A stretch of DNA of 64,000 bases, from the NCBI GenBank assembly GCA_025266875.1, contig JALLLT010000010.1, forward strand, positions 620,001 to 684,000, read 5' to 3'. Below the pieces are notes generated by a model. It was not told the DNA's origin. It saw only the letters and a program-made list of their open reading frames with translations, and made no database searches. Shown here one piece after another: positions 12,535 through 24,233 of this stretch. Within the stretch, counting starts at the first letter, position 1. Every line of letters begins with the position of its first letter. The translations under genes were made by a program, and so were the position numbers. This DNA comes from Fennellomyces sp. T-0311. Lineage: Eukaryota > Mucoromycota > Mucoromycetes > Mucorales > Lichtheimiaceae.

Positions 12535-13289
12535 AACAAGATAATGCTATATGATGTAATTGCACAAATAGTTTAAACCGTATTATTCAGGTTGCCAATT
12601 TAAATCGATATTGACGTATCATATAGTAGCACTTGACTTTTACATTATTTGATAAAGCACTTCCAAAATAGAGTTGTATATTGTTATTCCTAGCTTTTTT
12701 TCAAAGGCTCTGCAAAGGGATGTATTACACAATTTTGTCGTAGATAGGTAATATCCATTGCAAATTATATATACCATCTATACCATGCGCTCCATAGTGA
12801 GTCGACCTTATCGGCATTTAGGTTGATGCAAAGTAAGCACTGTTTTAGTTTTGTACTCGCATGGGAATGGTAATATTGCATGGCTGGTGGACGTCCCTTC
12901 GTTATATGCAATATATACATAATGACATTACGTTGCAAGTTACAAGTACGTACCTTTTGCACAGGACAAGATGGAGAATCTGTAAACAATGTTACAAGTG
13001 TCAAGTTGTAAGTATTACTGAGACGCTTATGTGTGGTACAAGAATTTATACAACAAGCATAGATATTGCGAAAACTAGGATTGCGAAAAGCTGGAACTGA
13101 TAATACTTGCATATCGTTCACCTTGTAACATATATATGGAAAAACTTGCGATCTAAAGATCATAATTAGTAATCATGTCTTAATGACGTTCTGGTTATAG
13201 CAAATTGACCTAGTTATTTTAGATTAAAAGAAGACCATGATCAAAAGTCGCCATATCAGACTAGTCATCCAATATCTGCTAAAGATGGC
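12535..13289. other. Spacer between the two NRPS-like copies
   Basis: AT-rich sequence with no convincing open frame. It probably combines the 3' flank of the decayed copy with the upstream regulatory region of the intact gene. Confidence 0.4.
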
Positions 13290-13296
13290 TATATAA
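13290..13296 (+). promoter_or_regulatory. Probable TATA box of the intact NRPS-like gene
   Basis: TATATAA lies about 155 bases before the ATG at 13448. Its surroundings are shared with the decayed upstream copy, which supports a real promoter element rather than a chance TA run. Confidence 0.4.
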
Positions 13297-13447
13297 GGGT
13301 AGTAATATCTTGGAAGGAACATGAGCTGTCATCCATCTATTTACTTTCCTTATATATCAAACCTAGAAATACTGTGGAATACTGATCCTCGCACTTATCA
13401 AGCCAATCCTCTTTTGAAACACTCTATATACAGAAGCAATCTATACC

Positions 13448-16400
13448 ATGCCAAGTATCTATGGTCAACCACAACATAGTTATGGTACAATTATCAAGGT
13501 GTTTGAGAAGCAAGTGGCTCTTCATCCAAGCAAAGCCTGCCTACTCTCTCAGGGACCGCAAGGCAAGCTTGTAACACTGACCTATCAGCAAGTTGACCGA
13601 ATTACCGAAACTCTGGCACATCAATGGGGGCCTCTAGTTGTAAATACCCAAACTATCGCATTCCTTGGTGATAGTCAGCTACAGACCATTTTGGCGTTCC
13701 TTGCAATTCTTAAGCTTCATCGAACCTTTTTCCCCATTTCAACACGAAACTCAAGCGACGGTATCATCCACCTTCTCAATGAAACATGTTGTGGACTTTT
13801 GATTGCTACCGACAAGTTTGCCAAGGTTGCTCAAGACTGTGCTTCCAATATCAAATTGCAGATCTGGCAGTCAATTGATCTGACTCAGCTTGGCGAGGCT
13901 CCAATTCCTCAAGACCAGTTGCCATATCAATACAAACCATTGGCAAATGATGATGTTGTGTTGATAACCCACAGTTCGGGAAGCACATCTTTTCCAAAAC
14001 CGTATACATGGACAAACCAGTCTTTCCTGTATTCAACTGTTGAAGTAGTACCCAACTACATTCAACGAACTTCTCCAGAACTAGCAATGGGAGCAAATGA
14101 TGTAGTTCTAGTGTCCCTTCCGTTTTTCCATATGTTTGGTTGCGGCATGTCAATGATGCCATTACTGATTGGCGCAAGTCTTATCACTCTACGTCGCCTT
14201 CCGCCATCCACGAACGAGCTTTTGATAACACTCGAGGAATTAAAGGTTACCACCTTTTTTACCACACCGTTTATTCTAGAGCACATCAAAGAAATTTTGG
14301 AAGAGGATCCCAGTAAGGCCAAAGCCTTTCAAACTATCAAGTATTGTCTTACTGGTGGTGCGTCTATTGACCCAGTTATTGGTGACTTCTTGCGTAGCCA
14401 AGGGCTTAACTTGCGATCGGCGATAGGATCGACAGGTATATAAAAAAAATACGTAGCGTTAAGTAATTATATTAACTAGATCGGCTTGTATGCTTCCATT
14501 AGAGGCTGGAAACATATATGTTCCTAATGTTTCTAAAAGTAACAACGAATGGTATCAAATTCGTTTGTCCGCAGAAACAAATCGTCATTTCTTCTTGGAG
14601 CCGTTCGACTCAAACGCTCGTACGAGACAGATTATTATACGTGGAGATAACCCAAGTTTATCTGCATCAGCCAAAAGACGGCCTAATGGGGATTTTGAAA
14701 CTCGGGACCTGGTCAAAGAAGACCCTCCAAATTCAGGTGCTTGGCGCATTGTTGGTCGAATTGATGATACATTGGTCATGTAAGTTGAGAAAAAAATGAT
14801 GTGAGGATGCAGAACTGGATTCTAAACGACAGTACGTCGATATAGGAAAAACGGCGAAAAAACCAATCCTGTACCAATGGAGAGAGAAATAACCAGCGAG
14901 AGGATCATCCAAAGATGCGCTGTTATCGGTGAAAGCAAGAGTTGTACTGCTGTATTGGTCGAACTTGAAGCTGATCAAGCAAGATTTCTGAATCCACTCC
15001 AAACGATTGCAAGAGGTAAGTGGCATGTCAAGCACAAATTTGTGGGAGGAAAGCTAAGATAATATACAGTTTACGATGCTGTTGAGCGTGCCAATAAAGC
15101 AGCACCAAGTCATAGTACTATTGTTGTACCTCACATGGTATACATCTTACCACTCAGCAAGCAATTACCAATCACTCCAAAAGGCACAGTGATGCGCAAG
15201 AAGGCTGTTCAAATATTCGAAAACGAGATCGAGAAAATGTATAGCGACTTTCTTCGCGACACCTCTTCCATCGGTACCTCAAAGGCACTTGATACCAAAG
15301 AGATTCTTGCACGAGCGGCAGCACAAGTGCTCCTTCGTCAGCCGGAAGAATTTGATCCCAATATTTCGTTGTTCGATTATGGTCTTGATTCATTGCGTGC
15401 TACGCAGTTACGCAATCATATCATTGATCACTTCCACAACGTTCCAAACAACTTTCTGTACGAATATCCGACTCTGAACTCGATTGTCAAAGCACTCGAA
15501 GGTGATTGTGACAACGGAACACTGACAGAAAAAAAAAGCGCACAAGAAGAAAAGCGGTATCAAGAAACCCAAATGATCCTCGACAACTACCTTGCTCGAA
15601 TCGAACAAGACTTTCCGACACGTGCCACGACTTCACCAGAAAGATTCAAGCGACATACCGTCCTATTAACCGGAGCAACCGGATCCCTTGGTGCCTTTCT
15701 TCTCATGGATATGCTTCAAGAGTCACGCATCGAAAAAGTGTATTGTCTGGTACGAGGCAACCGGAATCGTTTGCAACAATCGCTCAAGGGCAAACGCATT
15801 GATGAAGATTGGATCTTTGAATCTGAAAAATTGGTGGTGCTGTCAGCCGATCTCAACGATACCCATTTTGGTTTAGACAAGGCCACTTTCGACACACTCA
15901 AGGAAGAGGTGACGATGATTCAATGCTGTGGTTGGCTCGTTGACTTCAACCAACCAGTCCAGCACTTTGAGCGCGAATGCATACGCAATCTATACAACAT
16001 GATTCGATTTGCCTATCGCGAAAATAACCCGATGCACGTGCACGTTGTGTCAAGTATCAGTACGACTGCGAATTATCCAGAAGCAATTGTACCGGAATCG
16101 GCACCGCCGCATGATCCTCATGTTGCGCTTCCGATGGGGTATGCTCAATCCAAGTATATTGTTGAGCATATATTTGCTTATCTGGCCGAAAATAAGGGAA
16201 TGCCATGCTTTGTCGAGCGCGTCGGCCAGCTTTGTGGTGATACCATGTACGGATCATGGAATGCGAGCGAGCAGTATCCACTGATGATGATCGGTGGTGC
16301 AATCATGAAAATGATGCCTGATCTTCCGTTCAAAGTGGACTGGTTGCCAACCGATACGGCTGCATCGGCCATTTATGATATTATGATACATTCGGCGGAC

Positions 16401-16733
16401 AATTATCATGATGAGAACTTCTTTAACGTGGTCAACCCACGGTTGATTCCATGGTCAAAGGTGCTGAGTGCCATGAAGAAATGTGGGATGAAATTTGATA
16501 TTGTGTCACCGCAGCGATGGGTGGACGAATTACGCAAAGATCAATCGAATCCGGCATATCGTTTGTTATGGTTTTACGAAAGCAACTGGCTATCGACGAA
16601 GAAGGGGCCTGTGTGGACGACAGAAAATGCCGTGACTGTATCCGACTCTCTGGAAGAAGCGGCCACGTTCAATTCTAAATTACTGAGCACGTGTGTTTCG
16701 GTATGGCGTGAATCTGGCTTCTTGAAAGAGTAA
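13448..16733 (+). CDS. NRPS-like carboxylic acid reductase (adenylation-carrier-reductase)
   Basis: Four exons: 13448-14435, 14503 to ~14777, ~14855-15015 and ~15069-16733, about 1,040 residues. The adenylation domain shows an A3-like loop (THSSGSTSFPKP), A5 GSTEAG (restored across intron 1), an A8-like GRIDD...KNGEKTNP and an A10 lysine (LPITPKGTVMRKK). The carrier domain has LFDYGLDSLRATQLR, whose Ser should carry phosphopantetheine. The reductase is of the short-chain thioester type, with LLTGATGSLGAF for NADPH and GYAQSKY (YxxxK). There is no condensation domain. By family logic it activates a carboxylic acid as AMP ester, loads it as thioester and releases it as aldehyde or alcohol. The acid is unknown. 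It resembles the Lys2 alpha-aminoadipate reductase architecture, but short substrate-loop differences and tandem duplication point to an accessory enzyme. A shattered paralogue lies directly upstream. Confidence 0.9.
15819..16733 (+). repeat. Near-identical direct repeat, copy 2 (with 11620-12534)
   Basis: This is the 3' part of the intact NRPS-like gene, matching 11620-12534 without gaps and with about nine mismatches. The tract begins inside the reductase domain and ends at the stop codon. Confidence 0.92.
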
Positions 16734-17207
16734 GGCAACGATATAATCGTATTTACATTTGATAAATAAACATATGCACATCCAAGCAATCAATTCTAAA
16801 CAGTACCAACGTGCGAATGAGGCCATTTAATTTTTTGCATCAACTTATCAAGATAATCTAATTGTGCAGCTAGAAAAATGCATGGCAGTATGTTGCACAC
16901 ATCGGGTTGTCGGAAGTTGGTGCGGGTCTGTTGTGTGGGCCACTTATTATGATGCCATCAAAGTGATCGGTAAAAATAACACGAGGAAAACCCTAGCGAC
17001 AAAATGTCGATATGCACGAGGCAGACCAATAATCAGCCGATGATAGCTTGTGCCTGACGATCTATCACGTAGCAACCTCTTTGGTTGCTCAGGGACTAAC
17101 TGACAAGTGAAGCCGTACCAACAAATTGAGGAAGCGGAGCCAGGATCAGCTTGACTTTTTTCGAAAACAAACATTTTTTTGTGCTTTGCTTAGTTTGTAC
17201 TTCCACA
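16734..17207. other. Intergenic, no gene recognised
   Basis: 3' flank of the NRPS-like gene and 5' flank of the uS10m gene. No open frame with recognisable content is seen. Confidence 0.4.
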
Positions 17208-17938
17208 ATGGTCATGACTGCAGTACGTGAATCCACTCTATGCACACATACACACACGCACACAACGTCAAACTGAAATCACCTGTTCCTTAGTTACGGA
17301 AATTGCCCCTTCGTGCTGGCGGCAATTCGTACACATTGACACGGTCGCTTGTGTAAGTCAGCTTTTGAATGTTGAATGGCGAAACATGGATAGTAACAAC
17401 AGGGAAAATGCAGTTCAAAGGCGCAACCCAGCCGTGCCGAAGTTAGTGATCGCAAGACGATTGAGTTGGAAGTTCCGTCGTCAGGCAAAAACGAGAATTC
17501 ATTTGAAGTGTTTGAAGGTTTATAGGACGAGTACAAAGGGATTTCGTTGTAACTAAACAGGTGGAAAAAAACGATATAGAAGCCAAACGTTTAAAGCCAA
17601 CGCACGACATTCCAGTGTGCAACTTGCAGATGCGCGGTTACCTTCCTCAACAACTGGACTTTTACGCTGACTTTGCGCAACGTGCGGCATATCATCTGGG
17701 CATGCCATGCACGGGAACCATCCGGCTGCCAACACAGACATCCCGCTGGACGGTCATCCGGTCACCGTTCGTGCACAAAAAGTCGCAAGAGAACTTTGAG
17801 CGCAAGACACACAAGCGGCTGCTGCAAATCAAGGACGCGCATCCGGAGGTTGTCCAGCGATGGCTGCGCTACTTGACGATGAATGCGCCGGCTGGCATCG
17901 GTCTGCGTGCGACGACGTGGGAATTCGAGAAGCTATAG
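17208..17938 (+). CDS. RSM10: Mitochondrial small-subunit ribosomal protein uS10m
   Basis: The body (17561-17938) is clearly uS10m: LDFYADFAQRAAYHLGMP, WTVIRSPFVHKKSQENFER, THKRLLQI and a WLRYLTMNAPAGIGL end match the Rsm10/MRPS10 family. It is a structural protein of the mitochondrial ribosome head. The N terminus is assembled from tiny exons. ATG 17208 gives MVMTA before a strong donor GTACGT. Then LRKLPLRAGGNSYTLTRSL (about 17294-17352), a basic, Ser/Thr-rich mitochondrial presequence, ends at a GTGTAAGT donor. One more exon from about 17403 reaches the body exon at the acceptor 17558-17560. Phase in that middle exon is ambiguous: two readings are open depending on which GT is used. The start is my best choice, not proven. 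Confidence 0.85.
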
Positions 17939-18151
17939 AGATGAGGAATAAAGTTTTTATTGTATAACCCATGAAGGAGCGAGGGGTTTATGGGTGTGAT
18001 GTGGAGGGGTGCCACGTGGTGGAAGCCATCATATATTGTACTGCATGATTTTCTTCACAAGTGCACATTTCCGAATACAGTCTGTTTCTCACACCCACAC
18101 TCGCAACAACAACAACACAACAATACCACGCAATCACCCAACCTTTAGCGC

Positions 18152-20625
18152 ATGTCCTCTTTTGCTTCTTTGAGTCCGGCCATTGCTCCCCAGGCCGGCC
18201 CGTCGTCTTACTCCACCGCGTTTCCTCCGCTCCAGTCAAGCCCATGGAGCTTTCCGCATTACAACCACAACCATCACAAGAAACATGCGCAGCATCACAA
18301 CCAGCACCCTGCATTGTATCAGTCATTAGCACCGCCAAAATACCCGTCTTACTTGAAACACACGCTGTATGCTGACCTCGCGCTGGAGCAGTACAACTAT
18401 TACCAAAACCGCCGCTCTTTTTTTCCTTCCGATCACTACAAGCATCACTATGAGCCGATGCCGACCCTTGCCGAGTCGTGCAAGAGTCAAGGCGCGCCAC
18501 CCGAAGAGATGGACTTGCGATTACCTACCTGCTGGAACCAAAAAGACAAGTCGCGCCATATTGAAATTGGGCGGAACGGTCTCGACTTGTCGTACATTGG
18601 TGCGTTATACAAAGCCAGATAAATAGAACAATGCTAAATAACTGCAACTGTGTAGGCCCAGGCAAAAATGAATCCCATGCCGCGTCCATACGAGCTAATT
18701 TCCCGATGCGTCGTCAGTGTGGCATCTACTATTACGAGATGCACGTCATTTCAAAGGGGGATGACGGATTTATCGGGGTTGGCTTCTGTAGTGGAGACAA
18801 TGAGCTGGAGCGCTTACCAGGTACACATATACATATATCCAGACGCACATGTGTACTTAGCCGCTACTAGGTTGGGATTCTAATTCCTACGGCTACCATG
18901 GCGATGACGGCCATTCGTTCGCCGGCTCAGGCACGGGCAAGACGTACGGCCCATGCTTTAGCACCGGCGACGTTGTGGGCTGCGGTGTGAATTTTGCTGA
19001 GGGTACCGCATTCTATACCAAGAACGGGTCCTTTCTTGGAAATGCTTTCGAAGGCCTTTTCACATCCGACACCACCGACTATTACCCTTGCATTGGGCTT
19101 CGTACGCCCGGTGAGCATGTCACCGTCAACTTTGGCAACGAGCCCTTCGTGTTCGACATCATACAATACATCAAGGTAGGCTGTTCTCTCCCAAGAGAAA
19201 AAAAAGTCGCGATAATTTCCCATACACACACACACACACTGACTAAACCTTCTTATTTCAGGACTGCAAAACAAGGTGCTGGAAAGATATTACTGGCAAA
19301 AAGGTCCCTTCGCGTGAGAAATTTGCAGTTCCCCGTCCAAACAAAAAAGTACACGATACTTCCGAGAAGCTTGACCAGCTGGTTCTTTCATACCTCATTC
19401 ACCATGGCTATACTGGCGCTGCAAAGGCAGTCATCCGCGATTCAAAGCATGTATCCGGCAAGACCCTCGGCTTGACTAATAGCTCCTACACAAACGATCA
19501 AGATCTCGAGCAGCGACATAGTAATATGCACATACCAGCGTCAAGCAACAATCCGAGTAACCGTTGTTTTCATTAGGCATTCGCGCAGCAATACTTGCTG
19601 GCAACATCGACTTTGCCATAGAACTCACGCACAAATACTACCCTGGGGTGCTGAAACAAGACGGCAAGAACCAAGATATCCTATTCGAGCTGAAATGCCG
19701 GAAATTTGTCGAGATGATGCGAGAACACAGCGAAGATGACGATCGTACTAGTGTTATAAGCAACAACAGCTGCAGTTTGTCCAACAGTATCCCTGAAGAT
19801 GAAGTGGATGTCGAAGAATATGCTCGCGATAGACGTCGTTCGGTGAGTGGAAGTAGCTTCACAAGTCATGCGACTACACCTTCCATGCGTGTTCCTGGAC
19901 GTCGACGGTTGAGTTACGCTGCCATTGCTGCATCGGCATCACCGACAAATACAAATGGAAATGGGTTTTTGCCGTTGGTTTCATCACCTACAGACCATGA
20001 TGACGATGACCATGGAATCGGACGTCGTCACCGACGACTTTCCACTCGACGAAGCAGCACGGGTAGCAGTATCATGAGCATGAATAGCAACTTGTTGATG
20101 GAGTCGGAACTGGAGACCGAAGATGACGATGACGACCATTCGCCTATAACCATGAAGCGTATCATGAAGTATGGTCAGCAATTGCAGGATGAATATCGCC
20201 ACGATGATCGTCCAAAAATACGGGAAAGGCTTGTGGTAAGAAGAAAACTTTTTGCATGAAAACTGCTTTGCTCAGCGGATTGTACAGGAGATATTCTCCT
20301 TGTTAGCCTATCCTGACGTGGGCTCCAGTCCAGTGGCTCACTTGATGAATAAATCTGGACGCGATGAATTGGCAACAGATCTCAATGCTGCCATTCTCTG
20401 TAAGTGCTTTTGTTTTTCTTTTTAAATGGATATTCAAGGTATTGATGATGTGTATATGCAGACCACCAGAATAGACCTGATATGCCACCATTGGAGCGTA
20501 TTTATCGACAAGCGATGGTGGTAAACAAGGAACTGGTGTATGCGAAATTCGGTAAAGCTGTCATTCTCAACGTCGAAGAGCATTGTTCCAGCAGCGGCAA
20601 CGTATCGACTGCGACTGAAAGCTAA
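18152..20625 (+). CDS. RanBP9/RanBP10 homologue, Gid1 subunit of the GID/CTLH ubiquitin ligase
   Basis: At least six exons. A His/Pro-rich N terminus (~100 residues) precedes a SPRY domain ([16 protein letters not shown]..., [46 protein letters not shown]). A LisH motif follows ([19 protein letters not shown]), then CTLH ([31 protein letters not shown]) and a CRA end ([39 protein letters not shown]). This is the order of RanBP9/Vid30, the scaffold that binds substrate receptors in the GID/CTLH E3 ligase. In yeast that complex degrades gluconeogenic enzymes. Between CTLH and CRA lies a long Asp/Ser/Arg-rich insert (~19740-20220) of low complexity, probably disordered. The gene follows uS10m by 213 bases on the same strand. 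Confidence 0.9.
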
Positions 20626-21310
20626 GCAGAGCAAAGAAAGGAAAATCAAATTACAAGTAGTTATCACGTTTTAATACATCATTTTGCTGCTTTCATCCAT
20701 TAACCCCATGTCGTCATTTCTTCCCTACTCCCAAATATACTGTTTGAAATATATACGCATACTTTCACAACCAAAAGCCACCAGCATCGGTATTGACGGG
20801 TGCTTCCATCCCTGCAGGCCAGGTGCCGTCTCGCTTCCATCCCTCAACAATCACCGAAACCTATCCAATTCGAGTTATACACATGTATCCATGGAAGCAC
20901 GCAAGTAATCACGGCAGCGACTTACAGCAAACTTTAACGGAATGGGTTGATTGCTTTCCTTACGACGCACGATCAAATGATCGTAGCATCCAAGCAAGTG
21001 TTTCTGGTCATTTATGCGTTGGTTGAACCATGAGTTTGCTTTGAGCGCACGGTTATTTTGCATTGCTACAGTTTCCTCGGAAGCACTTGTCCATGCTTTT
21101 CTTCGAGCATGCCATGCTAGCTCTCCAGTTGCTGGATTGTCATTCTCAATGGCCATGGGCAAACGGAAAGGGCAGGTGGAGCGGAGATAGATATAAGCCA
21201 CTTTATTGCTTTGACATCACACAAGGAAGTGGGTTGCCTGGGATATAATAGGCTTCGGATTATATATATATTTACCGTTCTTGCAGCCAACTTATGATAG
21301 CAACTGTGAA
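20626..21310. other. Intergenic, no gene recognised
   Basis: 3' flank of the RanBP9-like gene and promoter region of the PPR gene, with a TA run just before the latter (about 21260). No coding signal is seen. Confidence 0.4.
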
Positions 21311-24016
21311 ATGTCCATTCAGCTGAGCGAGTCATGCGTCCGCTCAATATACAACACCACTCGAATACGCAGTTATGCCGCCTTTCGCTTATCACGATTG
21401 TATCATTTACGACGACGCCCTGAAGCGGTTCAGTACAACAAGAAATCCCTCTTGACCTGTCCAGGCGATCGTCACCCGATCTATTATACCACGCTTGCAC
21501 TTCAGTCATCGCCACTGTTGCCAGACGATGCTCTTGTGGATAGCAAGACGCGATTCAATACTATTCTGCAGGATCCCAAATCGATACTGGAATTATGGAA
21601 CGTCTATCTTGCCATCCGCTCAAAAGCCCCCATTACCACCAACGAGTACGAACAACTGATGACGCTTCTGCATTCGCGTGCTCAAGAGACGCGTCGATCG
21701 GTCAATTGGCAACGCATTATTCGAGTGTATCAGGACGCAACGGAGCATACCAAGAGTATGATGCTGATGGGTATCGCAGCGTATGGACGGACAGGACAAT
21801 TCGAAAAGGCGCGCGAGACATTCAATCAGGTGAAGGACAAAGGATGGGCAGATGAAGTGGCGTATTGGCATATGCTCGAGGCTTCGTTGAATACCAGTCA
21901 GGACAAGGATGCGCGGCAAGTGATGCGAGACGGAAAGGACGTGATGGGCGATGAAATGGTGAATCGGTGTCTGGATCGATATGTCGACGTCTGCATCAAG
22001 AAGAAGAATGTTGCAAGAGCCATGGACATTGTCCAGGAATGGATGCCGACGCACCCCACGGATCGATTGGCGACCAGCTTGTATACCGGTTACGCCCAAC
22101 TGATGAAGCGCAACGGCGGTCTCTTGCACGAAGTCGAAGGAGACTTGGAAACGTTCGTGGGAGAGTTCGGTCGACGTTCATCGATTTCATTGCCGCACAG
22201 CGTGCGAGTCTTATTCACCACCACACATTTGGCAACGCTGGTGGATATCTGGACCAAAAGCAGTGCGGACCGGATACCGTCGCAGAAAACATACGAGAGG
22301 CTTTTGGCTATATATGCGGCACAAGAGGATTTGCCAAGGGTGAAGGATGTGATGGCGGTTATGCAACAACGAGACATTGAGCCGACGCAACAGACACTCA
22401 ATGCGCTACTCAAAACATCGATTGCAACGCCATCGTACACGAAGGCTCTGTATAAGGCATTCAATCTGTCTAACAAGTTGTGTAAGGAGAGTTATGCAGC
22501 CTTCATCCAGGCATTCGCAAACGCAGGTGATCTGGAATCTGCACAGCGTGTTGCAATGCACATGCAAAGGCGTCCCTTTACCATCGGCACGAGCTCTCAC
22601 ATGGTGATAGTACAAGGCTGGGTCCGTCAAGGTCAGGTGGAGAAAGCAGAGGCGTGGTTGAAGCGAGTCAAGTATGCTGCAGCGGTCAAAGACAGGTGTC
22701 AGGCGGCGCTCGATCCATATGCGGTGGTCATGGAAGGTTATCTGCAGCACGGCGAATGGAACAAGTGTGTGAAGCTGCTGGATTCGGTTCAAAAGAAGGC
22801 ACCCATGGCACACCAGAACAGACGCATTGTCAAGGCGGCACTGGCAGCACGTTTGGCGCGTGGCGATTTTGATGGCGGTGAACGCATGCTTTTGCACAAG
22901 CAGATCGAGTTCTCGGCAGTGACGGTGATACGGATCATTCAGACGCTGCTGGACCTCAAGGTCAAATCCATGTACTCCGTTTCGGGGCGCTCGGCTGTCA
23001 GGGGCTTGGAGATGATGGAACAAAAGCTGAAGATCCAGATCAGTGCGACGGGGGTGAGTCGGTTGATCGATAAGCTGGGTGAACGAGGAGATATCCGGGC
23101 TGCGTATGATTTGTACAAGCGCACACGGAACCACTCGCAGCCAATCTTCCGGTCCATGATGGAAGCAGCCATCAATAACAACAATGTGGCCATGGCGGAA
23201 AAGGTTGCCTATCACATGAATCGAACTGGGCGCGAGCACAAGCATCAAGCATGTCCCACGCTTTCGTCCTACAATATGCTACTGAACGCGTATGCTTCCC
23301 GGAAACCGGAACCCCATCTTGTGCGGATGACACGGACGTTCCGCCGCATGCTGGCGGATGGATACAAGCCCGACGTCACAACATACAACACGCTGATCAA
23401 GGCGTTTGTGCAGATGGATAACCAGGGCGCGGCGCACAGCGTGTTTCAGGAAATGGTGGCGGCGGGTCATCGGCCGGATAGCTGGACAGTCAACACATTG
23501 ATCCAGGGCTGGATATCGCAACTGGACTGGAACAGTGTCGAGCAGTTTATTGGGGAGGTCAAGCAGTCCGGCCATGTGCTGGATGTCGTCACGTTCAATC
23601 TCATGGTGGAAGGGCTATTGCGGCTTGACAGACACCAAATACAGGCAATCCAACTGTTGAAGCGTCAGAGTTGCTGGTCAAAGCTGAAGCAACAGGAAGC
23701 GCCAAAGAACCCTCTGCCAAGCGAGACGGTGTGGGAGATATTCGAGTCGACGGTTGGATTAAGCTGGACGACGACGACGACGACTACCGGGTGGAGCAAG
23801 GCTGACGTTGATTCGACAAAGCAAGCATGCAGACAGCTCCTACAACAACAGCAGGGCCAGCCGCTGCAGGTGTCCAAAAATGGCGTGTTTTACAGCCTGT
23901 TTGGACTGACAAAACCCGACGAGGTTACGTTCAAGCTGTTTATGAAGGCGTTCCAAAACGCCAACGATCCCGAATCAGCGGCCAAAATCCACCAGTACTG
24001 GATGGCGTGTCGCTGA
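21311..24016 (+). CDS. Mitochondrial pentatricopeptide repeat (PPR) protein
   Basis: A single exon of 901 codons. I take ATG 21311 as start, since the frame has no ATG upstream. The N terminus (MSIQLSESCVRSIYNTTRIR..., RLSRLYHLRRR) is basic, poor in acids and fits a mitochondrial presequence. The body is helical throughout with repeated 35-residue units. Clear units include TTYNTLIKAFVQMDNQGAAH with VFQEMVAAGHRPDSWT, then NTLIQGWISQLDW and VVTFNLMVEGLLRL, plus earlier units around AYGRTGQFEKARETF and FIQAFANAGDLESAQ. PPR proteins bind organellar RNA one base per repeat. In fungi they act in mitochondrial transcript stability or translation. Which transcript it serves cannot be told. A short Thr run and Gln run near 23770-23860 are low-complexity. 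Confidence 0.9.
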   Translation: MSIQLSESCVRSIYNTTRIRSYAAFRLSRLYHLRRRPEAVQYNKKSLLTCPGDRHPIYYTTLALQSSPLLPDDALVDSKTRFNTILQDPKSILELWNVYLAIRSKAPITTNEYEQLMTLLHSRAQETRRSVNWQRIIRVYQDATEHTKSMMLMGIAAYGRTGQFEKARETFNQVKDKGWADEVAYWHMLEASLNTSQDKDARQVMRDGKDVMGDEMVNRCLDRYVDVCIKKKNVARAMDIVQEWMPTHPTDRLATSLYTGYAQLMKRNGGLLHEVEGDLETFVGEFGRRSSISLPHSVRVLFTTTHLATLVDIWTKSSADRIPSQKTYERLLAIYAAQEDLPRVKDVMAVMQQRDIEPTQQTLNALLKTSIATPSYTKALYKAFNLSNKLCKESYAAFIQAFANAGDLESAQRVAMHMQRRPFTIGTSSHMVIVQGWVRQGQVEKAEAWLKRVKYAAAVKDRCQAALDPYAVVMEGYLQHGEWNKCVKLLDSVQKKAPMAHQNRRIVKAALAARLARGDFDGGERMLLHKQIEFSAVTVIRIIQTLLDLKVKSMYSVSGRSAVRGLEMMEQKLKIQISATGVSRLIDKLGERGDIRAAYDLYKRTRNHSQPIFRSMMEAAINNNNVAMAEKVAYHMNRTGREHKHQACPTLSSYNMLLNAYASRKPEPHLVRMTRTFRRMLADGYKPDVTTYNTLIKAFVQMDNQGAAHSVFQEMVAAGHRPDSWTVNTLIQGWISQLDWNSVEQFIGEVKQSGHVLDVVTFNLMVEGLLRLDRHQIQAIQLLKRQSCWSKLKQQEAPKNPLPSETVWEIFESTVGLSWTTTTTTTGWSKADVDSTKQACRQLLQQQQGQPLQVSKNGVFYSLFGLTKPDEVTFKLFMKAFQNANDPESAAKIHQYWMACR

Positions 24017-24233
24017 TGATACCATATACCTTTTTCTCTCTCTTCATGTATAAAGACTGCATTTTTTTCCTGTTAATACACTTCTCTAATACAAAAAAAC
24101 AGTTGCATGCGGGAGGTTGGGGGGTAGGCACTGCATCGAAAATTGTATTAAACTGCTGCGATCTCCGCCGGTGATTGGTTGACTTTTGCCACCCAAGAAG
24201 AAAAACACATACGCGCCAGTGCCAGTGCAGATT

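Noticed and set aside
22406..23248. Open frame of 280 codons on the minus strand
   Set aside because: It lies antisense within the intact PPR gene and contains no recognisable motif.
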